Source of the DNA: BOG-908 sp965198915
Lineage (GTDB): Bacteria > Pseudomonadota > Alphaproteobacteria > Acetobacterales > Acetobacteraceae
Direction of reading: 5' to 3'
Assembly (NCBI GenBank): GCA_965198915.1
Contig: CBDAQC010000006.1
Location: 682,001 to 746,000 of the forward strand
Length of the DNA stretch: 64,000 bases
Every line of letters begins with the position of its first letter. Within the stretch, counting starts at the first letter, position 1. The position numbers were made by a program, and so were the translations under genes. Positions 1 through 8,616 of the stretch are shown here, in pieces. The notes below the pieces were generated by a model. That model was given only the letters and a program-made list of their open reading frames with translations, did no database searches and was not told the origin of the DNA.

Positions 1-947
1 AGCGTGGCCAGCAGCCGGCCGGCGAGGTCCTCCAGGTCAGCCAGGCGTTCACGCAAATAGGGGTCCGCGATGCGGCGCATGCGGGCGCGAAAATCGTTTG
101 CCACGCGGTGCACGGCGGCTTCCGCGGTCAGGCCGCCCTGTATCGCCTCGGCCACACGGCGCAGCCAGCCGTCATCGGCGGCCACCGCGCGCGTCGCGTC
201 CAGTATGTCGCGCGGGGCCTCGCCGGCGCCGTCGCGCTGCAGGGAGGGGAGCTGGGCCTCGATCAGCATGTCGAGCCCCTGGCGCATCTCGCCCAGCGCC
301 TGCTGCAGCCGGGTCAGTTCGGCATTCGGGTCGTCGGCCAGCAGGCGGTTCGGCGCGATGGTGGCGCCGTGCAGCCTGACCGGGCCGAAGACGATGCCGG
401 GCGAGAGCATCGCCGCGTCGAATTGCCGCGGCAAGCTGCCGGCGAAGCCCTCGCGGGTGTCCGAACCGCCGGCGGCCAGCGCGTCGGTCAGCAGCATGGC
501 CACGGTCTCCAGCACCTCGGTCTCGTATTCGGTGTAGTGGCGCGACGCGCGGTTCTGCACCGCCAGCACGCCCAGCGTGCGGCCGCCGCGCCGCACCGGC
601 ACGGCCAGCATGGAGGCATAGGGCTCCTCGCCGGTCTCCGGACGATAGGCGAAGGCGGGGTGGTTCTGCGCGTCCGCCAGGTTCAGCGGCGCGCCGGTGG
701 CGGCCACCAGCCCCACGATGCCCTCACCCACGCGCAGCCGGGTGCGGCCGATGGCGGATGCGTTCAGGCCGTGGGTGGCGCGCAGCTCCAGTATCTCGCC
801 GGGGCGCAGCGCGTAGGCGGAGCACACCTCGGCCACCAGCTCGCCGGCGACGATGGCCACGATCTCGTCGAGCTGGACGCGGCCGGCCTGCATCATGGCG
901 CGCAGGCGGCGCATCAGGCGGCGGCCGGGAGTGACGGGGGTCAGCAC
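1..947 (-). CDS. ptsP: PEP-protein phosphotransferase with GAF domain (PtsP, EI-Ntr), 5' part only
   Basis: Encodes the N-terminal part of the nitrogen-PTS enzyme I, which transfers phosphate from phosphoenolpyruvate to NPr in a regulatory relay in the cytoplasm. Read on the minus strand, the protein has a GAF domain in its first ~165 residues (motifs RPGEILELRATHGLN, VGEGIVGLVA, LGVLAVQNR, YTEYETEVLETVAMLL). It then enters the start of the PTS enzyme-I region (FAGSLPRQFDAAMLSPGIVFGP is split here between GAF and the PEP-utilising N-domain). The gene runs off the left edge, so the histidine and PEP-binding domains are not visible. The start is unsure: a GTG at the given 5' end or an ATG 33 bases further in. 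It lies downstream of lysC and a nitronate monooxygenase on the same strand; lysC-ptsP proximity is common in alphaproteobacteria. Confidence 0.85.
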   Translation of the reverse strand, partial: MLTPVTPGRRLMRRLRAMMQAGRVQLDEIVAIVAGELVAEVCSAYALRPGEILELRATHGLNASAIGRTRLRVGEGIVGLVAATGAPLNLADAQNHPAFAYRPETGEEPYASMLAVPVRRGGRTLGVLAVQNRASRHYTEYETEVLETVAMLLTDALAAGGSDTREGFAGSLPRQFDAAMLSPGIVFGPVRLHGATIAPNRLLADDPNAELTRLQQALGEMRQGLDMLIEAQLPSLQRDGAGEAPRDILDATRAVAADDGWLRRVAEAIQGGLTAEAAVHRVANDFRARMRRIADPYLRERLADLEDLAGRLLAT

Positions 948-957
948 GGACGCGAAG

Positions 958-1075
958 CCTGCTTTTGCAAGAAGAAGCAAAAAGCTTCTGCTCCGCTGTC
1001 GCGGGAAGGGTGAAGCGCGCGCTTCAGCGGCGTGCGCCCGACGGCTTCCTCACCCTTTTCAGGAAAGAATTGCTG
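958..1075. repeat. LIR-1 intergenic hairpin element, degenerate copy
   Basis: Contains a recognisable left arm (GAAGAAGCAAAAAGCTTCTG then CTCCGCTGTCGCGGG) and a decayed right side ending AGGAAAGAATTGCTG. It separates the nitronate monooxygenase stop from ptsP. Confidence 0.55.
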
Positions 1076-1082
1076 TCCCTTT

Positions 1083-2144
1083 CTATCCCCGCGCATCAAT
1101 GGCCGCGACCGCCTGCCCCACCAGCTCCTCGATCACCTCGGCCACCGACTGCTCCGTGGTCACCATGCCCACGGACTGGCCGGCCATGACCGAGCCGCTT
1201 TCCACGTCGCCGTCTATTACCGCGCGGCGCAGCGCGCCGGCCCAGAAATGCTCGATCTCGAGCTGGGCCTCCTCCTTCGTCAGCTCGCCGTCCTGGAAGC
1301 GGCGCAGGGCCGTGGCCTGCGCCTCGGCGAAGCGGCGCGTACCGTCATTGACCAGGCCGCGCACCGGGATCACCGGGAAGCGCGGGTCCAGCTGCACGCT
1401 GGGCAGCGCGTCACGCGCGTTGGCACGGATGAAGGCGCGCTTGAAGTTCGGGTGGGCGATGCTGTCGGTGGACGCGGCAAAGCGTGTGCCGAGCTGCGCG
1501 CCGGCGGCGCCCATTTCCAAATAGGACAGGATGGCCTCGCCGCGGCCGATGCCGCCGGCCACGAAGACGGGCACCTCGCGTATGTGGGGCAGGATCTCCT
1601 GCGCCAGCACGGTCAGCGAGACGGGGCCGATATGGCCGCCGGCCTCGCTGCCCTCGATCACCAGCGCGTCCGCCCCGGTGCGCACGAAACGGCGGGCCAG
1701 CACCAGGGCGGGCGCGAAGCAGACCAGCCGGGCGCCGCCGTCTTTCACCGCACGCACTGCGGGGCCGGGCGGGATGCCACCGGCCAGCACGATGTGGGTG
1801 ACGCCGGCGCGCAGGCAGACGGCGATCAGCTCGTCGAGCTGCGGGTGCATGGTGATCAGGTTTACGCCGAATGGCAGGCTGGTCGCAGCCTGGGTGGCGG
1901 CGATCTCGGCCTCCAGCAGCGCCGGGCCCATGGAACCGCAGGCGAGCACGCCGAAGCCGCCGGCGTTGCTTATGGCCGCCACCAGACTGTGCTCGCTGAC
2001 CCAGCTCATGGCCCCGCCCATGATGGCGGTGCGCGTGCCCAGGAAGGCGCGGCCGCGCGCCCACAGGCGGTCCAGCCGCGCCTGGGCTGCCGGCAGATTT
2101 GCGCCCAGGCTTGCCGAGGCGTCCAGGATGGCGGTGTCAGGCAT
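1083..2144 (-). CDS. Nitronate monooxygenase / NAD(P)H-dependent flavin oxidoreductase (NMO family)
   Basis: Predicted FMN-dependent TIM-barrel oxidoreductase of the 2-nitropropane dioxygenase family, 353 residues, the usual length. Visible family features are GGAMSWVSEHSLVAAISNAGG with GFGVLACGSM near residues 40-75, EGSEAGGHIGP around residue 165 with the catalytic-type histidine, and VFVAGGIGRGEAI followed by GAAGAQLGTRF in the phosphate-binding half. Its ATG lies inside the last codons of lysC (8-base overlap, ATGCCTGA), so the two are translationally coupled. The natural substrate cannot be deduced: alkyl nitronates (for example propionate 3-nitronate) are the family substrates, but many members have unknown roles. 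Confidence 0.85.
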   Translation of the reverse strand: MPDTAILDASASLGANLPAAQARLDRLWARGRAFLGTRTAIMGGAMSWVSEHSLVAAISNAGGFGVLACGSMGPALLEAEIAATQAATSLPFGVNLITMHPQLDELIAVCLRAGVTHIVLAGGIPPGPAVRAVKDGGARLVCFAPALVLARRFVRTGADALVIEGSEAGGHIGPVSLTVLAQEILPHIREVPVFVAGGIGRGEAILSYLEMGAAGAQLGTRFAASTDSIAHPNFKRAFIRANARDALPSVQLDPRFPVIPVRGLVNDGTRRFAEAQATALRRFQDGELTKEEAQLEIEHFWAGALRRAVIDGDVESGSVMAGQSVGMVTTEQSVAEVIEELVGQAVAAIDARG

Positions 2145-3363
2145 CTAGGCCATAGGCGGTATGGAGGGCACGCACCGCAAGCTCCGTGTATTCCTCGGCA
2201 ACCAATACGCTCACCTTGATCTCGCTGGTGGATATCACCTGGATGTTTATGCCGCGGTCCGCCAGGGTGCGGAACATGGTGTTGGCGATGCCGGTGTGGC
2301 TGCGCATGCCCACGCCCACCACGGATATCTTCGCCACGTGCGAGTCGGTCAGCAGCGCGGCGTAGCCGATGCCGGCCCGCTCGCGCTCCAGGCAGGCCAT
2401 CACGCGCGGCAGGTCCGCCCGCCCGATGGTGAACGTCATGTCCGTGCTGCCTTCGGCCGAGACGTTCTGCACGATCATGTCCACGTTGACATGCGCGTCC
2501 GACAGCGGGCCGAACACGCTGGTGGCGACACCCGGCCGGTCCGGCACGTGGCGCAGGGTAACCTTCGCCTCGTCGCGCGAATAGGCGATGCCGGTGACTA
2601 TTTCCTTTTCCACGATCTCGTCCTCATCGACCAGGAGGGTGCCCTGGTTCTCCTTGCCGATATCGGCGAAGCTGGACAGGACCTGGACCCGCACCCGCTC
2701 CTTCATCGCCAGTTCCACGCTGCGGGTCTGCAGCACCTTGGCCCCAACCGAGGCGAGCTCCAGCATCTCCTCGTAGGCGATCCTGTCCAGCTTGCGCGCG
2801 CGGGGCACCATGCGCGGATCGGTGGTGTAGACGCCGTCCACGTCGGTGTAGATGTCGCAGCGGTCCGCGCCCAGGGCGGCGGCCAGCGCCACGGCGGAGG
2901 TGTCCGACCCGCCGCGGCCCAGCGTGGCGATGCGGTTGTCCGGGGCCACGCCCTGGAACCCGGCCACCACGGCCACTTGGCCCGCCTCCATGCGGCGTAT
3001 CAGGTCTGCCGCGTCTATGCTGACGATACGGGCGGCGCCGTGCGCGTCGTCCGTGTGCAGCGGTATCTGCCAGCCTGCCCAGGAGCGTGCCTCGATCCCT
3101 TCCGCCTGCAGCGCAATGGCCAGCAGGCCGGTGGTCACCTGCTCGCCGGTGGCCACCACGGCATCGTATTCGCGCGCATCGTGCAGCGGGGAGAGCGCCT
3201 GGCACCAGGCCACCAGCTGATTGGTGGCGCCGGCCATGGCGGAGACGACGACGGCGACCTGGTCGCCCTGCTCCACCTGACGGCGGACACGCTGCGCCAC
3301 ATTGCGGATCCGGTCCAGGTCAGCGACGGAAGTGCCGCCGAACTTCATCACGATGCGGGCCAT
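2137..3363 (-). CDS. lysC: Aspartate kinase
   Basis: Phosphorylates aspartate in the first step of lysine, threonine, methionine and diaminopimelate synthesis. At 408 residues it has the length of monofunctional bacterial aspartokinases. The amino-acid kinase domain begins with KFGGTSV (residues 5-11) and includes VVATGEQVTTGLLA, GRGGSDTSAVALAAALGAD and CDIYTDVDGVYTTDPR. The C-terminal ~150 residues carry two ACT domains (VTLRHVPDRPGVATSVFGPL and ISVVGVGMRSHTGIANTMF), which normally bind the feedback inhibitors lysine/threonine. The start is ATG. It is the first gene of a lysC-NMO-ptsP run and diverges from ubiG across a LIR-1 element. Confidence 0.95.
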   Translation of the reverse strand: MARIVMKFGGTSVADLDRIRNVAQRVRRQVEQGDQVAVVVSAMAGATNQLVAWCQALSPLHDAREYDAVVATGEQVTTGLLAIALQAEGIEARSWAGWQIPLHTDDAHGAARIVSIDAADLIRRMEAGQVAVVAGFQGVAPDNRIATLGRGGSDTSAVALAAALGADRCDIYTDVDGVYTTDPRMVPRARKLDRIAYEEMLELASVGAKVLQTRSVELAMKERVRVQVLSSFADIGKENQGTLLVDEDEIVEKEIVTGIAYSRDEAKVTLRHVPDRPGVATSVFGPLSDAHVNVDMIVQNVSAEGSTDMTFTIGRADLPRVMACLERERAGIGYAALLTDSHVAKISVVGVGMRSHTGIANTMFRTLADRGINIQVISTSEIKVSVLVAEEYTELAVRALHTAYGLDA

Positions 3364-3442
3364 TATGGGCGTGGTCTACGTGGGGTGGGGGGGTTAGACA
3401 ATGCGGGCGGCAGGTGGACAGGTTTGCAAGGCAAGCAAAGGC

Positions 3443-3604
3443 AAGGCCTTCTTTTTCAAAAGAAGCAAAAAACTCTTGCTCCTGGCGGTTGCCTCAGTAC
3501 GCGCGCCGGTTCCGCCATCACGCGCGATGTCCGAACCGGCACGCATTTCGATGCAAGCGTCAGGAACAAAAGTTTTTTGCTTCTTTTTTTCAAAAAAGAA
3601 GGCC
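3443..3604. repeat. LIR-1 intergenic hairpin element
   Basis: Full element between divergent lysC and ubiG. The left arm has CTTCTTTTTC/AAAAGAAG plus GCAAAAAACTCTTGC; the right arm is its near reverse complement (AAAAGTTTTTTGCTTC, then TTTTTTTCAAAAAAGAAGGC). About 80 bases of unrelated sequence lie between the arms. The rest of this 270-base gap holds only the ubiG ribosome-binding site. Confidence 0.85.
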
Positions 3605-3635
3605 GTGCTTTCTTCCTTCAGGAGCCCCCAAGCAA

Positions 3636-4346
3636 ATGCCAGAACGCGACGACAGCGCCGTCTCCGCCGCGGAAATAGCCCGCTTCAGCGCGCTGGCGCC
3701 GCAATGGTGGGATACCGCCGGCCCAATGCGCGAGCTGCACCGGATGAACCGGCTGCGCACCGGCTGGGTGACGCGCCACGTGCGTGCGCGGCTGGGCGAG
3801 GGCCCGCTGGCGATGCTGGATCTGGGCTGCGGCGGCGGCATCGCCACCGAGGCGTTCGCCCGGGCAGGCTTCGCAATGACCGGCGTGGACGGATCGGCGG
3901 ACGCGATCGGCGTGGCCCGGGCGCATGCCGAGGCCGCCGGGCTGGCGATCGCCTACCGCGCGGGACTGGCCGAGGACCTGCTGGCGGAAGGCGCGCGGTT
4001 TGCCGCGATGGCGGCGCTGGAGATCATCGAGCATGTGCCGGACCAGGCGGCGTTCGTACGCACGCTGGCCGGGCTGCTGCGGCCGGACGGGATGCTGTTC
4101 GTCTCCACGCTGAACCGGACGCTGCGGTCCCTGGCCGTGGCCAAGATCGGTGCGGAGTATGTGGCGCGCCTGCTGCCGGCCGGCACGCATGACTGGCGGA
4201 AATTCGTCAAGCCCGAGGAGCTGGGCGCGATGGGGCGGCAGGCCGGCCTGCGGCTGGTGGACGTGGCAGGTATGGTGGTGGGCGCGGGCGGCTGGACGCA
4301 GAGCCGGGACACCGGGATCAACTACATCGCGGCGTTTGCGAAATAA
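3636..4346 (+). CDS. ubiG: Ubiquinone biosynthesis O-methyltransferase UbiG
   Basis: SAM-dependent methyltransferase for both O-methylations in ubiquinone synthesis, 236 residues, matching the family. Visible signatures are FSALAPQWWDTAGPMRELHRMN (read in two pieces) at residues ~16-36, the SAM motif I LDLGCGGGIATEAFARAGF, MAALEIIEHVPD and LRPDGMLFVSTLNRT. The C-terminal RGxNYI-type end appears as DTGINYIAAFAK. The chosen ATG has AGGAG 11 bases upstream. An in-frame opening further upstream runs through the LIR-1 repeat and is not coding. UbiG beside lysC is a familiar alphaproteobacterial arrangement. Confidence 0.95.
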   Translation: MPERDDSAVSAAEIARFSALAPQWWDTAGPMRELHRMNRLRTGWVTRHVRARLGEGPLAMLDLGCGGGIATEAFARAGFAMTGVDGSADAIGVARAHAEAAGLAIAYRAGLAEDLLAEGARFAAMAALEIIEHVPDQAAFVRTLAGLLRPDGMLFVSTLNRTLRSLAVAKIGAEYVARLLPAGTHDWRKFVKPEELGAMGRQAGLRLVDVAGMVVGAGGWTQSRDTGINYIAAFAK

Positions 4347-4349
4347 GGA

Positions 4350-4440
4350 AAAAACTTTCAGTCCCGGTCAGCGGCTGCTGAAACGTCCGCCGACAGGGAG
4401 CAAAAGTTTTTTGCTTCTTTTTTTCAGAAAAGAAGGCCTT
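4350..4440. repeat. LIR-1 intergenic hairpin element
   Basis: Eroded left arm (AAAAAACTTTCAGTCCC) and intact right arm (CGACAGGGAGCAAAAG, TTTTTTGCTTC, TTTTTTTCAGAAAAGAAGGC) filling the ubiG-ClC gap. Confidence 0.8.
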
Positions 4441-4451
4441 TCTCCCTGACG

Positions 4452-5783
4452 ATGAAGCTTCCAACCACCCGCCTGAGCCGCCGCCAGATACGCCGCCTGC
4501 GCATCGCCCGCCTGACCTGGCAACGCCGCGTGGTGTTCGTCTCCGGCGGCATCGTGGTAGGTGCGGTGGCCGTGGCGCTGGCCCTGGCCGCGGACCGTGC
4601 CGGCGCCGGCTTCCGGGCGATCACCGCCGGCCGTCCGTTGCTGGCGCTGGCGCTGACACCGGCCGGTTTCGTGCTCGCCAGCTTCGTCTCCCGCCGGTTC
4701 TTCCCCAATTCGGGCGGCAGCGGCATCCCGCAGGCCATCGCGGCACGCGAGTTGCGGGACGGGCCGGCGCGGCTGGCGCTCGTCTCCCTGCGTGTGGCTG
4801 TGGGCAAGGTGATCCTGTTGCTGGCCGGGCTGCTGTGCGGCGCGTCCATCGGGCGCGAGGGGCCGACCGTGCAGGTGGGCGCCAGCATCATGTTCGCCGC
4901 CGGCCGCATCTCGCCGCGGCGGCAGCCCGGGCTGATCCTGGCGGGGGCGGCGGCCGGCGTATCGGCCGCGTTCAACACCCCGCTGGCCGGCATCGTGTTC
5001 GGCATCGAAGAGATGAGCCGGTCCTTCGAGGCGCGCACCAGTGGCGTGGTGATCGGCGCGGTGATCGCCGCCGGCATCACCAGCTTGGCCCTGCAGGGCG
5101 ACTACACGTATTTCGGCACCACCCACGCCACGCTGACCAACCTGGAAGGCTGGGCCGCGGTGCCGCTGCTGGGCGTATTGGGCGGGCTGGCCGGCGGGCT
5201 GTTCAGCCGGTTGCTGGTGGCTTTCGGGCGTGGGCTGCCGGGCGTTGCCGGGCGTGCCATCGCCGCGCAGCCGACCGCGTTTGCCCTGCTGTGCGGCCTG
5301 GTGGTGGCGGCCAGCGGCATCGCCTCGCATGGCGACGCGTTCGGCACCGGCTACGCGCAGGCGCGCGCGCTGGTGCAGGGCGCGCAGGCCGCGCCCGGGC
5401 TGTGGTTCGGCGCCGCGAAATGGCTGGCGACGCTGGCCTCCTCGGTCAGCGGCATACCGGGTGGCATCTTCGCGCCCTCTCTGGCGGTGGGCGCGGGATT
5501 GGGGGCGGACGTGGCGGCCCTGTTGCCCGGCGCGCCGGCGCAGGCGCTGATCGTGCTGGGGATGGTGGCGTATTTCGCGGGCGTGGTGCAGGCGCCGATC
5601 ACCGCGTTCGTCATCGTGACCGAAATGACGAACGACCACGCGCTGGTGGTGCCACTGATGCTGGCGGCGCTGATCGGCTACGGCACGTCCCGCCTGGTAT
5701 GCGAGGAGGGTGTGTATCACGCGCTGGCGCATGGTTTCGTCAGGGCTGGCGCCCGGGAAGCAAGTCAGGTGGCCCTTACCTGA
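4452..5783 (+). CDS. ClC-family chloride channel / Cl-/H+ antiporter
   Basis: Integral membrane protein of 443 residues with about ten hydrophobic segments, typical of prokaryotic ClC proteins without cytoplasmic CBS domains. The selectivity-filter motifs are present: GSGIP at residues 89-93 and GREGP at 134-138, whose glutamate (E136) is the gating residue that in characterised transporters couples Cl- to H+. GIPGGIFAPSLAVGAGLG near residue 335 supplies the third filter motif. It begins with a basic N-terminus (RLSRRQIRRLRIARLTWQRR). Likely roles are acid-stress charge balance or halide transport; channel versus antiporter cannot be decided from sequence alone. Confidence 0.9.
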   Translation: MKLPTTRLSRRQIRRLRIARLTWQRRVVFVSGGIVVGAVAVALALAADRAGAGFRAITAGRPLLALALTPAGFVLASFVSRRFFPNSGGSGIPQAIAARELRDGPARLALVSLRVAVGKVILLLAGLLCGASIGREGPTVQVGASIMFAAGRISPRRQPGLILAGAAAGVSAAFNTPLAGIVFGIEEMSRSFEARTSGVVIGAVIAAGITSLALQGDYTYFGTTHATLTNLEGWAAVPLLGVLGGLAGGLFSRLLVAFGRGLPGVAGRAIAAQPTAFALLCGLVVAASGIASHGDAFGTGYAQARALVQGAQAAPGLWFGAAKWLATLASSVSGIPGGIFAPSLAVGAGLGADVAALLPGAPAQALIVLGMVAYFAGVVQAPITAFVIVTEMTNDHALVVPLMLAALIGYGTSRLVCEEGVYHALAHGFVRAGAREASQVALT

Positions 5784-5806
5784 AGCAGGGCCCCTGGTGG
5801 GACCGT

Positions 5807-6094
5807 TCAGCGGGGAGGCGGGCCTTGGTCCTGGGGAGGCGTTCCGGCTCCCTGATAGCCGGGACTGTCATAGGCGTGCTGCCGGATGGCTTCCTGCCGC
5901 TCGCGCTCCTTTTCCACCTTGTGCAGGTGGTGACCCACCGCGCATCCGGCGGCCGCGCCCAGCAGGCCGTGATGCCCGGCATAATGCCCTGCCACACCGC
6001 CGGCGACTGCGCCGGAGATGCATCCGACCGCACCGGCACGTCCCGGCGCTCCGGCCACGCAAGCCGTCAGCAAAGCCGCCATAACGTAACGCAT
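5807..6094 (-). CDS. Small secreted glycine-zipper-like protein, unknown function
   Basis: About 95 residues. The preferred ATG gives MRYVMAALLTACVAGAPGRA, a plausible signal peptide, followed by GAVAGGVAGHYAGHHG and GLLGAAAGCAVGHHLHK, a GxxxG-rich segment of the glycine-zipper type. The tail is charged and proline-rich (KVEKERERQEAIRQHAYD, then PPQDQGPPPR). Similar small proteins sit in or on the envelope, but no function is established. An ATG 27 bases upstream is possible but would bury the signal peptide. Convergent with the ClC gene. Confidence 0.6.
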   Translation of the reverse strand: MRYVMAALLTACVAGAPGRAGAVGCISGAVAGGVAGHYAGHHGLLGAAAGCAVGHHLHKVEKERERQEAIRQHAYDSPGYQGAGTPPQDQGPPPR

Positions 6095-6235
6095 AAGTCC
6101 ATCCTTACTCGAACGGCTCAATAACGTGGCACGCAGTAGGGAAGTTCGCGCCCAGGCAGGGTTTGAGGCACTTCGAGGGACGCTTGTTGCGAGTGGTCAC
6201 ACTACATGATTAGGCTTTAGCTCACGGCAGCAGAG

Positions 6236-6479
6236 CTAAACCAGTTGCCACACCCCGTCTTTAGAATCAGCCACTTTGACCATGCGCCCGCTCCGTCGCA
6301 ACTCCGTTGCAGCCCACCGCAATATCGTATTGCCACGTATAGAGGAGATCACCCGATCGCCTTAGCTCCTCCTCGTGCTCGGTCCAGATTGTCTTGGCTA
6401 CCTCAACGATCCTTGCGCGGCCACCGTGCTGTGACAGAGCCTCTATCACCCAACTAACAAGTTCCAGCTTTCCAGCCAT
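6236..6479 (-). pseudogene. Winged-helix (Mrr-N-like) small protein gene with a frameshift
   Basis: The ATG has a good Shine-Dalgarno (GAGGT, 6 bases away) and starts MAGKLELVSWVIEALSQHGG, ARIVEVAKTIWTEHEEEL, RRSGDLLYTWQYDI, a winged-helix-like domain. In the annotated frame the protein then becomes nonsense and stops 16-20 residues later. Dropping a single base just after the ATT of YDI restores RWAATELRRSGRMVKVADSK and DGVWQLV before a stop, giving a coherent ~80-residue protein whose last strands (GRM...DGVWQL) fit the wing. The single-base insertion is therefore either a real frameshift mutation or a sequencing error. Base composition is lower in GC than its neighbours. Function unknown; DNA binding is the structural expectation. 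Confidence 0.7.
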
Positions 6480-6518
6480 GAGTGTACCTCAGTGGCCCGT
6501 GCTGTGGCGTTTGCTCGT

Positions 6519-8399
6519 TTACTGGCAGCTCAGGCATTCTTCGTAATTGGTAGCCGGTGCGGCCACCATCGGCAGCGGGATAGGGTCGTTCGCCACCGGA
6601 CCGATGTCGATCAGCGAGGATTTCGGCATGTCGCTGACGGTGTCCGCCCGCTGGATGGACAGCGACCGGCAATAGTACAGCGACTTCACGCCGCGCTTCC
6701 AGGCCAGCATGTGTATCTCGTGCAGGTCCCGCTTGTGCACGTTGGCGGGCAGGAACACGTTCACCGACTGGCTTTGGCAGATATAGGGCGTGCGGTCGGC
6801 CGCGTGCTCGATGATCCAGCGCTGGTCCAGCTCGAACGCGGTCTTGTACACCGCCTTTTCCTGCTCGGTGAGGAAATCCAGATGCTGCACGCTGCCGGCG
6901 CGCAGCGTGATGGAGGACCACACCTCGTCGGTGTCCATGCCGCGTTCTTCCAGCAGAAGCTGCAGGTGCCGGTTGCGCACGGTGAAGCTGCCGGACAGCG
7001 TCTTCTGCAGGAACACGTTGGCCGCGATCGGCTCGATGCCGGGCGAGGCGTTGCCGGCGATAATGGAGATGCTGGCCGTGGGCGCGATCGCCATCTTGTT
7101 GGAGAAGCGCTCCATCACGCCGTAATCGGCGGCGTCCGGGCAGGCGCCGCGCTCCTCGGCCAGCAGGCGGGAAGCCGCGTCCGCCTGCTCGCGTATGTGG
7201 CGGAACATGCGCTTGTTCCAGACCTTCGCGATCACGCCTTCGAAGGGCACGTTCTGCGATTGCAGGAAGGAGTGGTAGCCCATCACGCCCAGCCCCACCG
7301 AGCGCTCGCGGGCGGCTGCGTATTTCGCACGCTCCATCTCGTCCGGCGCGCGGTCGATGAAATCCTGCAGCACGTTGTCGAGGAAACGCATCGTGTCCTC
7401 GATGAACAGCGGGTGGTCCTTCCACTCGAACCAGGTCTCCAGGTTCAGCGAGGACAGGCAGCACACCGCGGTGCGCTGTTTCCCGTACTGGTCGAGACCG
7501 GTGGGCAGCGTGATCTCGCTGCAAAGGTTTGAGGTTTTGACTTCGAGTCCTGCGAATTTGTGGTGGTCCGGCCGCGCGTTGTTCACGTGGTCGGAGAACA
7601 CCAGGTACGGCTCGCCCGTCTCCACACGTGCGATCAGTATGCGAATCCACAGCGAACGCGCCGAGATCTGGCGCACGATCGCGTTGTCCTTCGGCGAGCG
7701 GAGCGACCACATCGCGTCCGCCTCCACCGCGCGCATGAACTCGTCGGAGACGAGTATGCCGTGATGCAGGTTCGGCGCCTTGCGATTCGGATCACCGCCG
7801 GTGGGGCGGCGTATCTCGATGAACTCCTCGATCTCCGGATGCTGCACCGGCAGGTAGACCGCCGCCGAACCGCGCCGCAGCGAGCCCTGGCTGATCGCCA
7901 GCGTGAGCGAATCCATCACGCGTATGAACGGGATGACGCCGCTGGTCTTGCCGTTCTGCCCGACCTTCTCGCCGATGGAACGCAGGTTGCCCCAGTAGCT
8001 GCCGATGCCGCCGCCCTTGCTGGCCAGCCACACGTTCTCGTTCCACAGCCCCACGATGCCGTCCAGGCTGTCGGACGCCTCGTTGAGGAAGCAGGAGATC
8101 GGCAGGCCGCGCTGCGTGCCGCCGTTGGACAGCACGGGGGTGGCCGGCATCAGCCACAGCCGGCTGATATAGTCGTACAGGCGCTGCGCATGGGCTGCGT
8201 CGTCGCCGTAGAAGCTGGCGACACGGGCGAACAGGTCCTGATAGCCTTCGCCGGGCAGCAGATAGCGGTCATCCAGGGTGGCGCGGCCGAAATCGGTGAG
8301 TAGCGCGTCCCGGCTGCGGTCCACGCGGACCTGGTGGCGGCCACGCATCTGCACTGCATCGTCCAGCAAGGCGATCTCTCCCAGGTCACGATTCGTCAT
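6519..8399 (-). CDS. nrdA: Ribonucleoside-diphosphate reductase, class I alpha subunit, without ATP-cone
   Basis: Large subunit reducing ribonucleotides to deoxyribonucleotides. Catalytic features are visible: PISC near residue 103 (E. coli C225), NLCSE near 291-295 (radical-site N-C-E), the partner cysteine in AVCCLSSLNL near 313, the radical-transfer tyrosine pair in SLYYCRS, and the C-terminal redox pair in EECLSCQ. The first active-site cysteine is reached ~120 residues earlier than in the 761-residue E. coli protein, so the N-terminal ATP-cone that senses dATP is missing. Three ATGs compete (5' ends at 8423, 8408, 8399); the last has AGGA at good spacing. No nrdB is adjacent. Two NrdR boxes lie just upstream. 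Confidence 0.93.
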   Translation of the reverse strand: MTNRDLGEIALLDDAVQMRGRHQVRVDRSRDALLTDFGRATLDDRYLLPGEGYQDLFARVASFYGDDAAHAQRLYDYISRLWLMPATPVLSNGGTQRGLPISCFLNEASDSLDGIVGLWNENVWLASKGGGIGSYWGNLRSIGEKVGQNGKTSGVIPFIRVMDSLTLAISQGSLRRGSAAVYLPVQHPEIEEFIEIRRPTGGDPNRKAPNLHHGILVSDEFMRAVEADAMWSLRSPKDNAIVRQISARSLWIRILIARVETGEPYLVFSDHVNNARPDHHKFAGLEVKTSNLCSEITLPTGLDQYGKQRTAVCCLSSLNLETWFEWKDHPLFIEDTMRFLDNVLQDFIDRAPDEMERAKYAAARERSVGLGVMGYHSFLQSQNVPFEGVIAKVWNKRMFRHIREQADAASRLLAEERGACPDAADYGVMERFSNKMAIAPTASISIIAGNASPGIEPIAANVFLQKTLSGSFTVRNRHLQLLLEERGMDTDEVWSSITLRAGSVQHLDFLTEQEKAVYKTAFELDQRWIIEHAADRTPYICQSQSVNVFLPANVHKRDLHEIHMLAWKRGVKSLYYCRSLSIQRADTVSDMPKSSLIDIGPVANDPIPLPMVAAPATNYEECLSCQ

Positions 8400-8442
8400 G
8401 CCGTCCATCCTGCCTTGCCCCATTTGCGCGTCAAGCTAGTTA

Positions 8443-8489
8443 ACACAATATGTGGTTTGGACACCATGGGTTTCCACCACATACTGGGT
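8443..8489 (-). promoter_or_regulatory. Tandem NrdR boxes upstream of nrdA
   Basis: Two 16-base sites (8443-8458, ACACAATATGTGGTTT; 8474-8489, CCACCACATACTGGGT) match the NrdR consensus acaCwAtATaTwGtgt at about 13 and 11 of 16 positions. They start exactly 31 bases apart, three helical turns, which is the spacing required for cooperative NrdR binding. They lie 20-65 bases before the first candidate nrdA start, where a repressor would block the promoter. Confidence 0.75.
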
Positions 8490-8616
8490 TTTCGGCCTGT
8501 CCGGCTTCGTTGACGGACTCGGCCGGAAAGCGTCATCCTAGCCTATCTGCGGCGCCGCACCCGACCTAAATGAGCAGCGCCGGCACGCAGGCCGGCCCGA
8601 TGACAAGGACGTGCAC

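Noticed and set aside
3087..3635. A longer UbiG starting upstream
   Set aside because: The extension runs through lysC antisense and a LIR-1 repeat; the downstream ATG has a ribosome site and the family's length.
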